From the IMG/VR virus record IMGVR_UViG_3300027749_000452, positions 1 through 25,474 of that record: a stretch of DNA of 25,474 nucleotides, one strand, 5' to 3'. Of this stretch, positions 11,876 through 19,993 are shown piece by piece (positions within the stretch are counted from its first letter, which is position 1; each line of letters opens with the position of its first letter). The notes beneath the pieces were generated by a model. The model was not told the origin of the DNA. It was given only the letters and a program-made list of their open reading frames with translations, and searched no databases. The DNA comes from a virus. Both the position numbers and the translations under genes were made by a program.

Positions 11876-14767
11876 TTAGGCGGTGTAGGTGTAGGTTATT
11901 TCTAGCTTTGGCGGATAGGTCATGCCGGTGCCCACGCCCTGAAAATAGCCGTAGTTAGAGAGGGTGCTGTCGTAGACGTTGGTGCTGGCGGTGCTGGTGA
12001 TGCCCACCAAGATGCCCTTTGACGTGCCGGCCGCAAACCCGGCGTACAGGCTGGACGGCAGCGTGATCCACGCGGCCTCGCCGGACGAGTAGGTGCGGCT
12101 GGTGACGGCCGACGAGGTGATGGCAGCGGGTAGGCTGGTGGATAGCTCCGCGGTCCCGTGCGGCGCCACGTGCACCTGGCAGCTGCCGTCGTACGTCGAG
12201 GTGTTCTTTAGGTAGAGGCGCAGGCCGGTGATGGTAGCGCCGGACGGGAGGCCCAGCGCTGGGAACTCAATGGCCGACTTCTTGGTGCCGCCGGCGGTGC
12301 CGGGGTTACCCTGGTACAGCGAGTACTGGTTGGTGTAGGTGTCGCTGCCGGTGCCGCGTCCGTAGTTGTCAAAGTACCCGGTCTCGGTGGCCGTGATGGT
12401 CTTGGTGGCGGTGTAGGCGGTGGTTCCTGGGCCCCCCGCCGAGGTGAGCGCGCCAACGTAGGTGGCCGACGTGCTCAGTGTGTTGCTGCTGTTCAGCAGC
12501 GACGGCCCGATGTCCTCCACGATCAGCGCGGTGGCCGCGGTCCCGGCTGCGCTGGCGCTGGACGAGACAGTGATGCCTCCCGCCGCGATGGTGCCGCTGG
12601 TGCGCATGATGAACGCCCAGTAAACCTGCGCCGCTGGCAGACGGTAGTTGTCCGTCACGACTGAGACGGCGCTGGTGGCGTGAAAGACCCCGCAGAGTCC
12701 GTCAATGACTGACCAGTCCGTTGAGGACGCGCTGCCGCCGGCAAAGCTGCTCAGGTGGTAGCTGGTGCCGTAGTTACCGGCAGTAAAAGCCGTGGTGCTG
12801 AAGCGCAGGTCGACAAACACCGCCCTGGACGGCGCTTCTACCCGGAGTCCGCCGGTGGTCAGCTCAACCCGGTAGGCCCGGCCGTCCTCCGGCGTGAAGC
12901 TGCCGTGCGCGATGACGTACTCCTGCGCGCCGGTGCCGGCCGAGAGGGTGAGGCTGGCCGGCTGCGTCCAGCGCCCGTGGTACACGATGCCGCGGGGCAG
13001 GCGGTTCAGGAGAGACAGCGCGTCGGAGTAGGCGGCGCCGTTGCGGGTGACCGTGGCAAAGTTGTCCACGACGTTCACGCCGTCAATGTTCACCTCGTCG
13101 CCCTTGAGCAGGATGGCGGAGACGGTGCCGTCGGCGTAGATGGCGGCGTTCTCAACGTAGGTCTTGGTGTCCGCCGAGTACTGCTTGACCACCAGCGTGG
13201 TGTCGACGTCGCTCGCGATGGCGGCGGCCTTGGCCACCGTGCCGGTGCCCACGCTGAGGCCCAGTGGTGACACCTCGGTGGTGGAGCCGGTGGCGGAGCT
13301 GGTGGAGCCGATCACCTCAAAGACGCTGGCCTGGCTGACCAGGCTGGCGGCGCTGTTGGCGGCCAGCTCGACGTAGACAGCGTAGTCGTACACCTCCAGG
13401 CTCGCGCGGCCGACGTTTGCGCCGCCGATCACCAGGCTGCGCGCGGTGGTCGGGGTGCTCTCGGCGGTGTCGTAGCTGACGCTGTACGGAGAGGTGGTGG
13501 TGATCTCGGTGATGACGTACTGTCCGTCAAGCGGGCCGGTAACGCCGGAGACACCAGACGTGCCGGTCACGTTGACCTGCTCGCCCACCTGCATGTCGTG
13601 CGTCGCGGACAGGGTAAGGGTGGCCTTGTTGGTGGCGCCGCCGGTGCCACCGCCCACCGTGACCACGACGGAGCTGGCCTCGTAGACCGTGGACGCCAGC
13701 GTCGTGAGCTGCTTGTTGCTCGGGTAGATGTATCGGTAGTTGGTGGCCAGCTCGTCGGTGGCCCACCACACGACGCGGGTGGTGCCGTACGGCAGTCCGC
13801 CAGCGGTGACGGTGCCGGCGTCGGTAAACGCCGCGTTGGTCCCGATAGACAGCGAGCTGTGGTAGCGAGAGGTCAGCTTGTCGACGTCGATGGTCTGGCT
13901 GCCCACGGCGCGGACGGTGTAGGTGCCGTCCACCCAGCCGCTGGCCAGGGCAATGGTCATGGTGCCGGAGATGCCGCCGCTGGTGCTGGGCGCCGTGCCG
14001 GTGATGCTCAGCTGGGTCGCGGAAACAACCGACGGGACGTACGTCCCGGACGGCAGGCTGCTCGCAATGGTCCCGGTGGTGGTGAGGACCAGTCGCTCGC
14101 TCTGCGCGATACCGTGCCCGGTCGGCACGGTGACGGTAATGACCGGGTTTCCGGTGTTGCCGGTGAAGCCGCCGGTGAGTGAGATGGTGCGGGTGCTGTT
14201 GGTCACGGTGATGGTGTCTCCCGCCACGACCGTGTGGGCTGCCGCGGTGTTTAGGCGCATGTAAGACCCGCTGGTCGTGACGCTGCTCAGGGTGGCTACG
14301 CGGTCGGTGCCGGTCACGTCGGTGAGCAGCTTGCTGCTCTTGGGGCGGCGCAGGCGGCCGGTCAGGTAGAGGCGGGCGGGGTCGGAGGCGGTCGGGGTCA
14401 TGGTCACGCCGGTGAGGTCGGCGGACACGTTTATCATGCTCTCGGTGCCGTGGAGGCCCTCCTGGTGCAGCTTGATGTTTCCGTCGATGACGTCGATCCA
14501 GTAGTTGTAGTCGCGCATTGGGGCCGGCACGCGCTGGATGTTCTCGCCGGTCGGCACCCACGCCCCGACCGCAAACTTCTGCGACGAGACGGCCTGGACT
14601 GCCAGCGAGTCGCTGTTCACGGCCTGCCAGGCCAGCTGGTTGCCGGTGATCTCGCCGGGCTGCACCGGGATGGGGGTGGCGTAGACCTCCGTGGCCGCGT
14701 TGCGAGAGGTGGTGTCTCGCAGGATGCTGACTAGGGAGTCCTTGCTGCGAATTCTTCTAGTTACCAC
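11876..14767 (-). CDS. Large minor tail protein, probable tail tip/fibre with C-terminal jelly-roll-like domain
   Basis: The 963-residue, Ser/Thr/Gly-rich protein begins MVTRRIRSKDSLVSILRD and has an early segment on an attachment-like stretch (LAWQAVNSDSLAVQAVSSQKFAVGAWVPTG). The middle carries the beta modules shared with the two preceding tail genes, for example HDMQVGEQVNVTG followed by LDGQYVITEITTTSPYSVSY. The last 150 residues (IEFPALGLPSGATITGLRLYLKN, then LEITYTYTA) look like a DNRLRE/carbohydrate-binding-type jelly roll, the usual place for receptor contact. GTG 14767 lies inside the end of the previous gene (11-base overlap). Its position after the hub protein and its size suggest a receptor-binding tail fibre or tip protein. 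Confidence 0.75.
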   Translation of the reverse strand: MVTRRIRSKDSLVSILRDTTSRNAATEVYATPIPVQPGEITGNQLAWQAVNSDSLAVQAVSSQKFAVGAWVPTGENIQRVPAPMRDYNYWIDVIDGNIKLHQEGLHGTESMINVSADLTGVTMTPTASDPARLYLTGRLRRPKSSKLLTDVTGTDRVATLSSVTTSGSYMRLNTAAAHTVVAGDTITVTNSTRTISLTGGFTGNTGNPVITVTVPTGHGIAQSERLVLTTTGTIASSLPSGTYVPSVVSATQLSITGTAPSTSGGISGTMTIALASGWVDGTYTVRAVGSQTIDVDKLTSRYHSSLSIGTNAAFTDAGTVTAGGLPYGTTRVVWWATDELATNYRYIYPSNKQLTTLASTVYEASSVVVTVGGGTGGATNKATLTLSATHDMQVGEQVNVTGTSGVSGVTGPLDGQYVITEITTTSPYSVSYDTAESTPTTARSLVIGGANVGRASLEVYDYAVYVELAANSAASLVSQASVFEVIGSTSSATGSTTEVSPLGLSVGTGTVAKAAAIASDVDTTLVVKQYSADTKTYVENAAIYADGTVSAILLKGDEVNIDGVNVVDNFATVTRNGAAYSDALSLLNRLPRGIVYHGRWTQPASLTLSAGTGAQEYVIAHGSFTPEDGRAYRVELTTGGLRVEAPSRAVFVDLRFSTTAFTAGNYGTSYHLSSFAGGSASSTDWSVIDGLCGVFHATSAVSVVTDNYRLPAAQVYWAFIMRTSGTIAAGGITVSSSASAAGTAATALIVEDIGPSLLNSSNTLSTSATYVGALTSAGGPGTTAYTATKTITATETGYFDNYGRGTGSDTYTNQYSLYQGNPGTAGGTKKSAIEFPALGLPSGATITGLRLYLKNTSTYDGSCQVHVAPHGTAELSTSLPAAITSSAVTSRTYSSGEAAWITLPSSLYAGFAAGTSKGILVGITSTASTNVYDSTLSNYGYFQGVGTGMTYPPKLEITYTYTA

Positions 14768-17066
14768 TTACGTCCACCTGCCACTCGGGAACCAGCGTGA
14801 GGGTCACGCTCTCGGGAAAGGTGACGCCGTCCGGGACCTGCACCTCGAAAGCCTGGATCTTGCGGACCAGCGCGGTCTTGCGCACCTCGAGGCTGCTGCT
14901 CAGGCGGGCCTTGATGAAGTCGTCGTCGGCAACGACGCTACACCAGTCTCCCGGCGCGTAGGTGCCGATGACCGGGGCAATGGAGCCGTTGACGCTGACC
15001 TTGAAGTCCGCCACCGGCGGCCGGGCCTCGCGCAGGTAGCGCTCGGCGTAGCTGTAGAGGACGATCTGGTCGCCCTGGTCGCTCTTTGACTGGACGGCGT
15101 CGAGCAGCGGCCAGGCGCGCGAGCCGTCGGTCGGAGTGAGCAGCTCGGTGGCCGAGGCGGCCGCGTAGTATGGATTGGACCCCGTGCCGGCGGTCTGTCC
15201 GGTCACGAACATGCGGGTGGCCGAGTTCTCGGCCGACTCGTCCATGCTGAGGGCGGAGATGTTTCCCGGGTAGGTGAACACCAGCTTGTCCGCGCCGAAG
15301 CGGCTGATTGGAGAGACCTCCCCCGGGTCAGGGGGGTTGGGCACGTCTATCTCCAGCAGCTTGAACGTGCGCTTGAACGTGTCGGTGTCCTGGTCGTAGT
15401 CGCAGTCGATGCGGTACTCGAAGCCGGCGATGCTGTCGGCGTAGCTGGACAGGGCGTCGCCCACGTTGTCGGTCGCCCCGCCGCGGTGCGTCGCGGGGGT
15501 GACGTCGTTGCCGGAGTAGTCGTCCAGCTGCAGGTCGATGCCGATGTTGGCCGACGGCGAGAAGGACCCGGCGGTGCTGACTATCAGCTGCGGGTGGACC
15601 ACCGCGGTGCCGCTGCAGGTCACGCCGGTGCCGGTCTTCTTGCCCTGCTCGTCCTTCTTGGTGTGCACGTTGTTGGGGATCACGTAGCTGAAGCTGTACG
15701 GACTGGTGGAGGTTACGGCGGTCACGGTAAAGGTGCCGTTGTAGGTCGGCACGGTCTTGTAGTCGGCTGGGTCTACGTCGCTGACGGTGACGATGTCCCC
15801 CACGGCGTACTGGTGGTTTGTAGAGGTGGTCAGCGTGGCCGTGCAGGTGACGTTTCCGGCCGAGTTGGTGGAGTTCTTGCGCCGGCGGGTGGTCACGGCG
15901 GCGGTCTTGTCGGAGACCAATGCGCTGCTCACGCTGAGCGCCCCGGGGTTGCTGTACTGCAGCGTGTTCTCGTCTACGACCGCGGACACCTCAAACTGGC
16001 CATTTAGTCTGGTGTCTAGGTTTCGCACGGTGATCTGCTGGCCGACCGCCACCTCGTGGGGCTCCTCGGTGGTCAGGGTGGCGACGCCCGCGGCCTGCAG
16101 CTTCCTGGTGACGGCCAGGGCGTAGCTCACGCCGGGGTCGTTGCCGTACGCAAACTCAACGGTGTTGAAGTCGGTGAAGACGGAGTCCAGCAGGCTCTTG
16201 ACGTAGTCGTAGGTGTTGGTTCGCACGCGGACGGTGACGCCGTAGTAGGTCCCCGGCGTCAGCTTGTTGTACGGCGACACCTTGCCGGTCATCTTCTGCT
16301 TCTTCCAGGTCTTGGTGTTCGTAGTGTCGATCTTGTAGCTGAAGGAGTAGTCGTTCAGCACCTGGCTGACGACGTGCACGCCGTTGTAGGCGTCCTTGGG
16401 GGCGCCCGACACCCGCACTCGAGTGTTCTTCTTGAAGCCGTGCTTGAACCCGGTCCAGACGGTCACGACCTTGCCGGCCAGTCGAATAAAGTTTATCGTC
16501 GTGCCCGCCACGTCGGCCTTTACCTGGATGGTCTTGTTGTTGGACTGGTTCTTCACGACGTACGCCTTGTCGAACATGGTGTCGACCTCCGGGCCAAAGA
16601 ACAGCTGGACCGTTGACTTTGGCGCGATGGTGTCGGCGCTGAGTCCGGTGTCTAGGGTGAGCGTGATGTAGTTTCCGGCGTTGTCCGCCACGGCGGTGGC
16701 GCCGTAGTCACTGGTGAAGGTCTTCCAGATCACGCGGTGGTGGAGGTAGCTGGTGAACTCCTGCGCCGTGACCTGCAGCGCGCGACTGGTGAGGTCGTAG
16801 TTGCGCGTCCAGATGATTCCGCCCCAGACGCAGGTGTTGTTGCGCAGGACGTATAGTCCGGTCTGCCCCGGCATGGTGCTGTCGTACAGGTCGTAGCCGT
16901 TGGTCTTTCCCAGGATCACCGGGGTGCTGCCGGAGAAGCTCCCGGCTGAGTTCAGCGCACGACCGTAGACGACGCCGCTGAAGGGCAGCTCGGCGATGAC
17001 GGTGTTGGTCACCAGGTCGGTGAGCAGGTAGCGGTAGCTGGGGGCAAGGGTCTCTTCGGCGGTCAT
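14757..17066 (-). CDS. Minor tail protein (baseplate hub-like)
   Basis: This 769-residue protein has an N-terminal domain with YRYLLTDLVTNTVIAELPFSGVVYG, then LYVLRNNTCVWGGIIWTRNYD and ALQVTAQEFTSYLHHR. That pattern is common to the hub proteins of actinobacterial siphoviruses (ReqiPepy6 gp37-like). Three copies of the shared beta module are inserted in the middle, for instance FKHGFKKNTRVRVSG, PHEVAVGQQITV and HQYAVGDIVTV with YNGTFTVTAVTSTSPYSFSY. The C-terminal part returns to a hub-like segment (GADKLVFTYPGN, then WPLLDAVQSKSDQGDQIVLYSYAERYL). It would form the tail-tip ring below the Dit-like protein. ATG 17066 is 41 bases after the previous stop. Confidence 0.8.
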   Translation of the reverse strand: MTAEETLAPSYRYLLTDLVTNTVIAELPFSGVVYGRALNSAGSFSGSTPVILGKTNGYDLYDSTMPGQTGLYVLRNNTCVWGGIIWTRNYDLTSRALQVTAQEFTSYLHHRVIWKTFTSDYGATAVADNAGNYITLTLDTGLSADTIAPKSTVQLFFGPEVDTMFDKAYVVKNQSNNKTIQVKADVAGTTINFIRLAGKVVTVWTGFKHGFKKNTRVRVSGAPKDAYNGVHVVSQVLNDYSFSYKIDTTNTKTWKKQKMTGKVSPYNKLTPGTYYGVTVRVRTNTYDYVKSLLDSVFTDFNTVEFAYGNDPGVSYALAVTRKLQAAGVATLTTEEPHEVAVGQQITVRNLDTRLNGQFEVSAVVDENTLQYSNPGALSVSSALVSDKTAAVTTRRRKNSTNSAGNVTCTATLTTSTNHQYAVGDIVTVSDVDPADYKTVPTYNGTFTVTAVTSTSPYSFSYVIPNNVHTKKDEQGKKTGTGVTCSGTAVVHPQLIVSTAGSFSPSANIGIDLQLDDYSGNDVTPATHRGGATDNVGDALSSYADSIAGFEYRIDCDYDQDTDTFKRTFKLLEIDVPNPPDPGEVSPISRFGADKLVFTYPGNISALSMDESAENSATRMFVTGQTAGTGSNPYYAAASATELLTPTDGSRAWPLLDAVQSKSDQGDQIVLYSYAERYLREARPPVADFKVSVNGSIAPVIGTYAPGDWCSVVADDDFIKARLSSSLEVRKTALVRKIQAFEVQVPDGVTFPESVTLTLVPEWQVDVSGN

Positions 17067-17107
17067 GTCCTGGTCCTCTGGCGTCTGTCTCTTGCTCTAA
17101 TTCTACG

Positions 17108-19993
17108 CTACGACATCCAGCCCGAGCGGTACGACGCGGTAGCCGTTCCGTTCCCGAGCAGGTAGACCCGGCCGGCCACTGGCGAGACCGCCGCGCTCCC
17201 GGTGGGGGCGCTGATCGAGCTCTTGACGTAGGACACCGTGTTGGCGGTCGGCACCGCGGAGACGCGGTATACCCGGTAGAGCGTGGCCTCGGTCGGGGCG
17301 TTGGTGGAGGCACTTATGTCCGCGGTGCTCGACGTCACGCTCAGGTGCAGGGTGGTGCCCGACACGTAGGTGATCAAGAAGACGCCGTCAAAGTCTCCGC
17401 CCATGTTGCTCACCTGCACCTCGTCTCCGACCACGTAGTTGGTGGCGGAGTCGGTGACCACCGTCAGCCGGTTTGTGCTCGTGTTCCAGGTGTAGGTGTT
17501 TATCTTCACGGTCGCCCCGGTGGCCGCCGCGACGTCTATGGTGGTGCCCGAGTAGGTGACGGTGGTAAACCCGCCGTCCACCGTCAGGTAGTCTCCCACC
17601 GCCATCCCGTGGTTGAACTCGGTGGTCAGCGTAACGACGTCGCTGGAGCTGTTGTACGCGACGCTGGTGACCACCTGTCCCCGGGTGCTCGTGTAGACGA
17701 CCGGCCCCAGCACGGTGCTGCTCAGCGTGCCCCGCGTGTCCGGCAGGTAGATGTTGTAGCGGGTCGTGGTCGGGTCGGCCACCGCCGAGTAGGACCCCAG
17801 CGTGGTCAGCGCCGGCGGACTGAGCACGATCACGCTGTCGCCCGGGTACACGCCGTGGCTGTCTACGGTGGTCAGGACCAGCTGGGTGGAGTTGCGGCCG
17901 TAGCTCTTGATGAAGTTTACCGTCTGAGAGCTGTCGCTGTAGGTTACCTGGTTGGCTCCCGGCTGGAGGTAGACCCAGTCGACGACGGTGTCCACCATGC
18001 TGCGGCTTCCCTGCACGACCCCGTTCTTTGACACCTCGCGGTCGTAGGTGTCGATCTTGAGGGTGTCGGCGCCGACGGAGAGGGTGCCGGAGAGGCCGGT
18101 GACGGAGCTCTCGGTGAAGCGGCCGGTGTAGTACTGGACCGTGTACGGGCTGGCGTCGGTGGTGACGCCCGTCACGGTGAAGGTGCCGTTGTAGCTGGCG
18201 TCCCCCGCGCTGGCCACGGTGACGCTGTCGCCGACCTGCACGTTGCTGCGCCCGACGCCCAGCGTCACGGTGCTGTAGCCGTCCGCGTCGGTCTTTCGAG
18301 CGGTCACCGGGTAGGAGCGCGCCGGGCGGAGCGCGCCGACCACGGTCAGCGTCTGGTTGGTGGTGGCGTTCTTTACGGTGGCGGTCGGCCCGTACAGCGG
18401 GCCGGTGACGCTGAAGACGGCGGCCACGTTGGCGTCTCCGTTGTTTGCCAGCGTGGTCGCCCCCGGCGAGGCGAGCTTGTTGTTGGTGCTCAGCGCGGTG
18501 GTCTGCTTGCCGTCCACAGAGCCGGACACCCACTCGTACTTGATCGGGTCGGCCGCGCGCAGCTGCAGGGAGAACTCGGTGCGCCCGCGCTGGTTGACGG
18601 TGTCCACGGTCGGCGCGCCGACGAGGCGCACCCAGGCCGCCTTTACCGGCCCCTCGTCCAGGCGCAGCCAGTCGCCCCGGTAGACCAGGTTCGCCGCGCT
18701 GAGCAGTCTGGCGCGGGCGGCCGGCAGCTTGGTCCGGTCCGGCGGCAGGATGACCCCCTTGAGGGTGATGGCGCGCGACTCAAAGCGACCGCGCACGTCG
18801 TAGGAGCCGTCCGCAAAGCCGCGGTCGATGGTGGGCACCTGCGGGGTCGGCAGGTTCCACCAGCCGTCCACCTCGGTCACCACCCAGACCACGCCGTTCT
18901 CGTCGACGGTGTTGAAGACCAGGCTGCCCAGCGCGATGTCCGCGTTGAGCTCCGCGCCGGTGAGGTGGGGAACGGGAACGCGCTTGAGCGCCAGGTCCAT
19001 GGCGGTGTTCTCCTGGCCCTGGTCCAGGTCGTCAAGGTACTCGTTGACGTAGGCGGACTGCTCCAGGAGCGCGCCGTCGACGTAGTGCACCTCGCTGGTC
19101 GCGCCGGAGCCGGAGGACTGGAGTACCACGTAGCAGATGGCCCGGACGGCCGTTCTTGGGGCAGTGGCGACCACCGACGGGCGGACCCAGCCGGTGGTAC
19201 TGGTGGCGATCGTCGAGCCGGTGCTGCTGGAGATGGTGCCGCCGGCCGCGTCGAGCCAGTCGACCTGCACGTACGCCGAGCGGGCGGTGGCCGCGGAGCG
19301 AAAGTACGCACTCAGGGCGTAGCTCTTGCTACCGATGATGTTTCCGGCGTAGGCGTAGGTCCAGGTGCCGGAGGTCGCGGTGGTGGTCAGCTGCAGTGAG
19401 GCGGCGCCGAAGAGGTACTGGTTGGTGGCGCGCCCGACGGTCATGTTCACGCCGGTCCAGCCGGTGACCTCGTAGTACGCGTTGACCAGGGAGGACTGCT
19501 CGAGCATGAAGGCGTCTAGATAGTGCACCTCGCTGGCGGCCGCGGCGCCGCTCACCGTGGCCACCACCACCACCTTGCTCACCGCGCCCGGGGCCGTTGC
19601 GGTGACCGAGATCCTGGTCCACTCGGTGGTGAGGGTCGCGGTGTTGGCGCCGTCGCTGGTGTACATGAGCGTGCCCGCCGAGTCGTACCAGTCCAGGCGA
19701 ACGCGCGCCGTGCGCGCCGAGGCCGCCGAGCGCACGTACGCGCTCGCGGTGTAGGACAGTCCCGCCGTCACCGCCGGTGAGTTGGTGCTGAAGTCCGTGT
19801 TTATCCACACGCTGCCGGCGGCCGCTGATGTCAGTGAGACGGCTCCGGCGCCCTGAGCGGCCACCGCGGCGGTGCGCGCGATGGTGGTGTTTGCGCCGGC
19901 CACCCAGCCGGTGGTGTCTAGCTCGAAGCTGGGGTAGGTGAGTAGGTTGGCCAGGTTGAAGGACGGGTTGCTGATCAGGTTTAGGCGCGGCAC
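17108..19993 (-). CDS. Distal-tail (Dit-like) protein with two N-terminal carbohydrate-binding-like modules
   Basis: The 961-residue protein starts at GTG 19993, sharing a base with the tape measure TAG (TAGTG). Residues about 18-172 and 173-320 are two related beta-sandwich modules of CBM4/9 type; both end with nearly the same text (SEVHYLDAFMLEQSSLVNAY and SEVHYVDGALLEQSAYVNEY), showing an internal duplication. A Dit-like core follows (about 350-490: VVWVVTEVDGWWNLPTPQ, DVRGRFESRAITLKGVI, TEFSLQLRAADPIKYEW). The rest contains beta modules such as VQVGDSVTV with YNGTFTVTGVTTDASPYTVQYY. As the gene right after the tape measure, it should form the ring at the distal end of the tail tube; the extra modules could bind cell-wall sugars. 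Confidence 0.82.
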   Translation of the reverse strand: MPRLNLISNPSFNLANLLTYPSFELDTTGWVAGANTTIARTAAVAAQGAGAVSLTSAAAGSVWINTDFSTNSPAVTAGLSYTASAYVRSAASARTARVRLDWYDSAGTLMYTSDGANTATLTTEWTRISVTATAPGAVSKVVVVATVSGAAAASEVHYLDAFMLEQSSLVNAYYEVTGWTGVNMTVGRATNQYLFGAASLQLTTTATSGTWTYAYAGNIIGSKSYALSAYFRSAATARSAYVQVDWLDAAGGTISSSTGSTIATSTTGWVRPSVVATAPRTAVRAICYVVLQSSGSGATSEVHYVDGALLEQSAYVNEYLDDLDQGQENTAMDLALKRVPVPHLTGAELNADIALGSLVFNTVDENGVVWVVTEVDGWWNLPTPQVPTIDRGFADGSYDVRGRFESRAITLKGVILPPDRTKLPAARARLLSAANLVYRGDWLRLDEGPVKAAWVRLVGAPTVDTVNQRGRTEFSLQLRAADPIKYEWVSGSVDGKQTTALSTNNKLASPGATTLANNGDANVAAVFSVTGPLYGPTATVKNATTNQTLTVVGALRPARSYPVTARKTDADGYSTVTLGVGRSNVQVGDSVTVASAGDASYNGTFTVTGVTTDASPYTVQYYTGRFTESSVTGLSGTLSVGADTLKIDTYDREVSKNGVVQGSRSMVDTVVDWVYLQPGANQVTYSDSSQTVNFIKSYGRNSTQLVLTTVDSHGVYPGDSVIVLSPPALTTLGSYSAVADPTTTRYNIYLPDTRGTLSSTVLGPVVYTSTRGQVVTSVAYNSSSDVVTLTTEFNHGMAVGDYLTVDGGFTTVTYSGTTIDVAAATGATVKINTYTWNTSTNRLTVVTDSATNYVVGDEVQVSNMGGDFDGVFLITYVSGTTLHLSVTSSTADISASTNAPTEATLYRVYRVSAVPTANTVSYVKSSISAPTGSAAVSPVAGRVYLLGNGTATASYRSGWMS

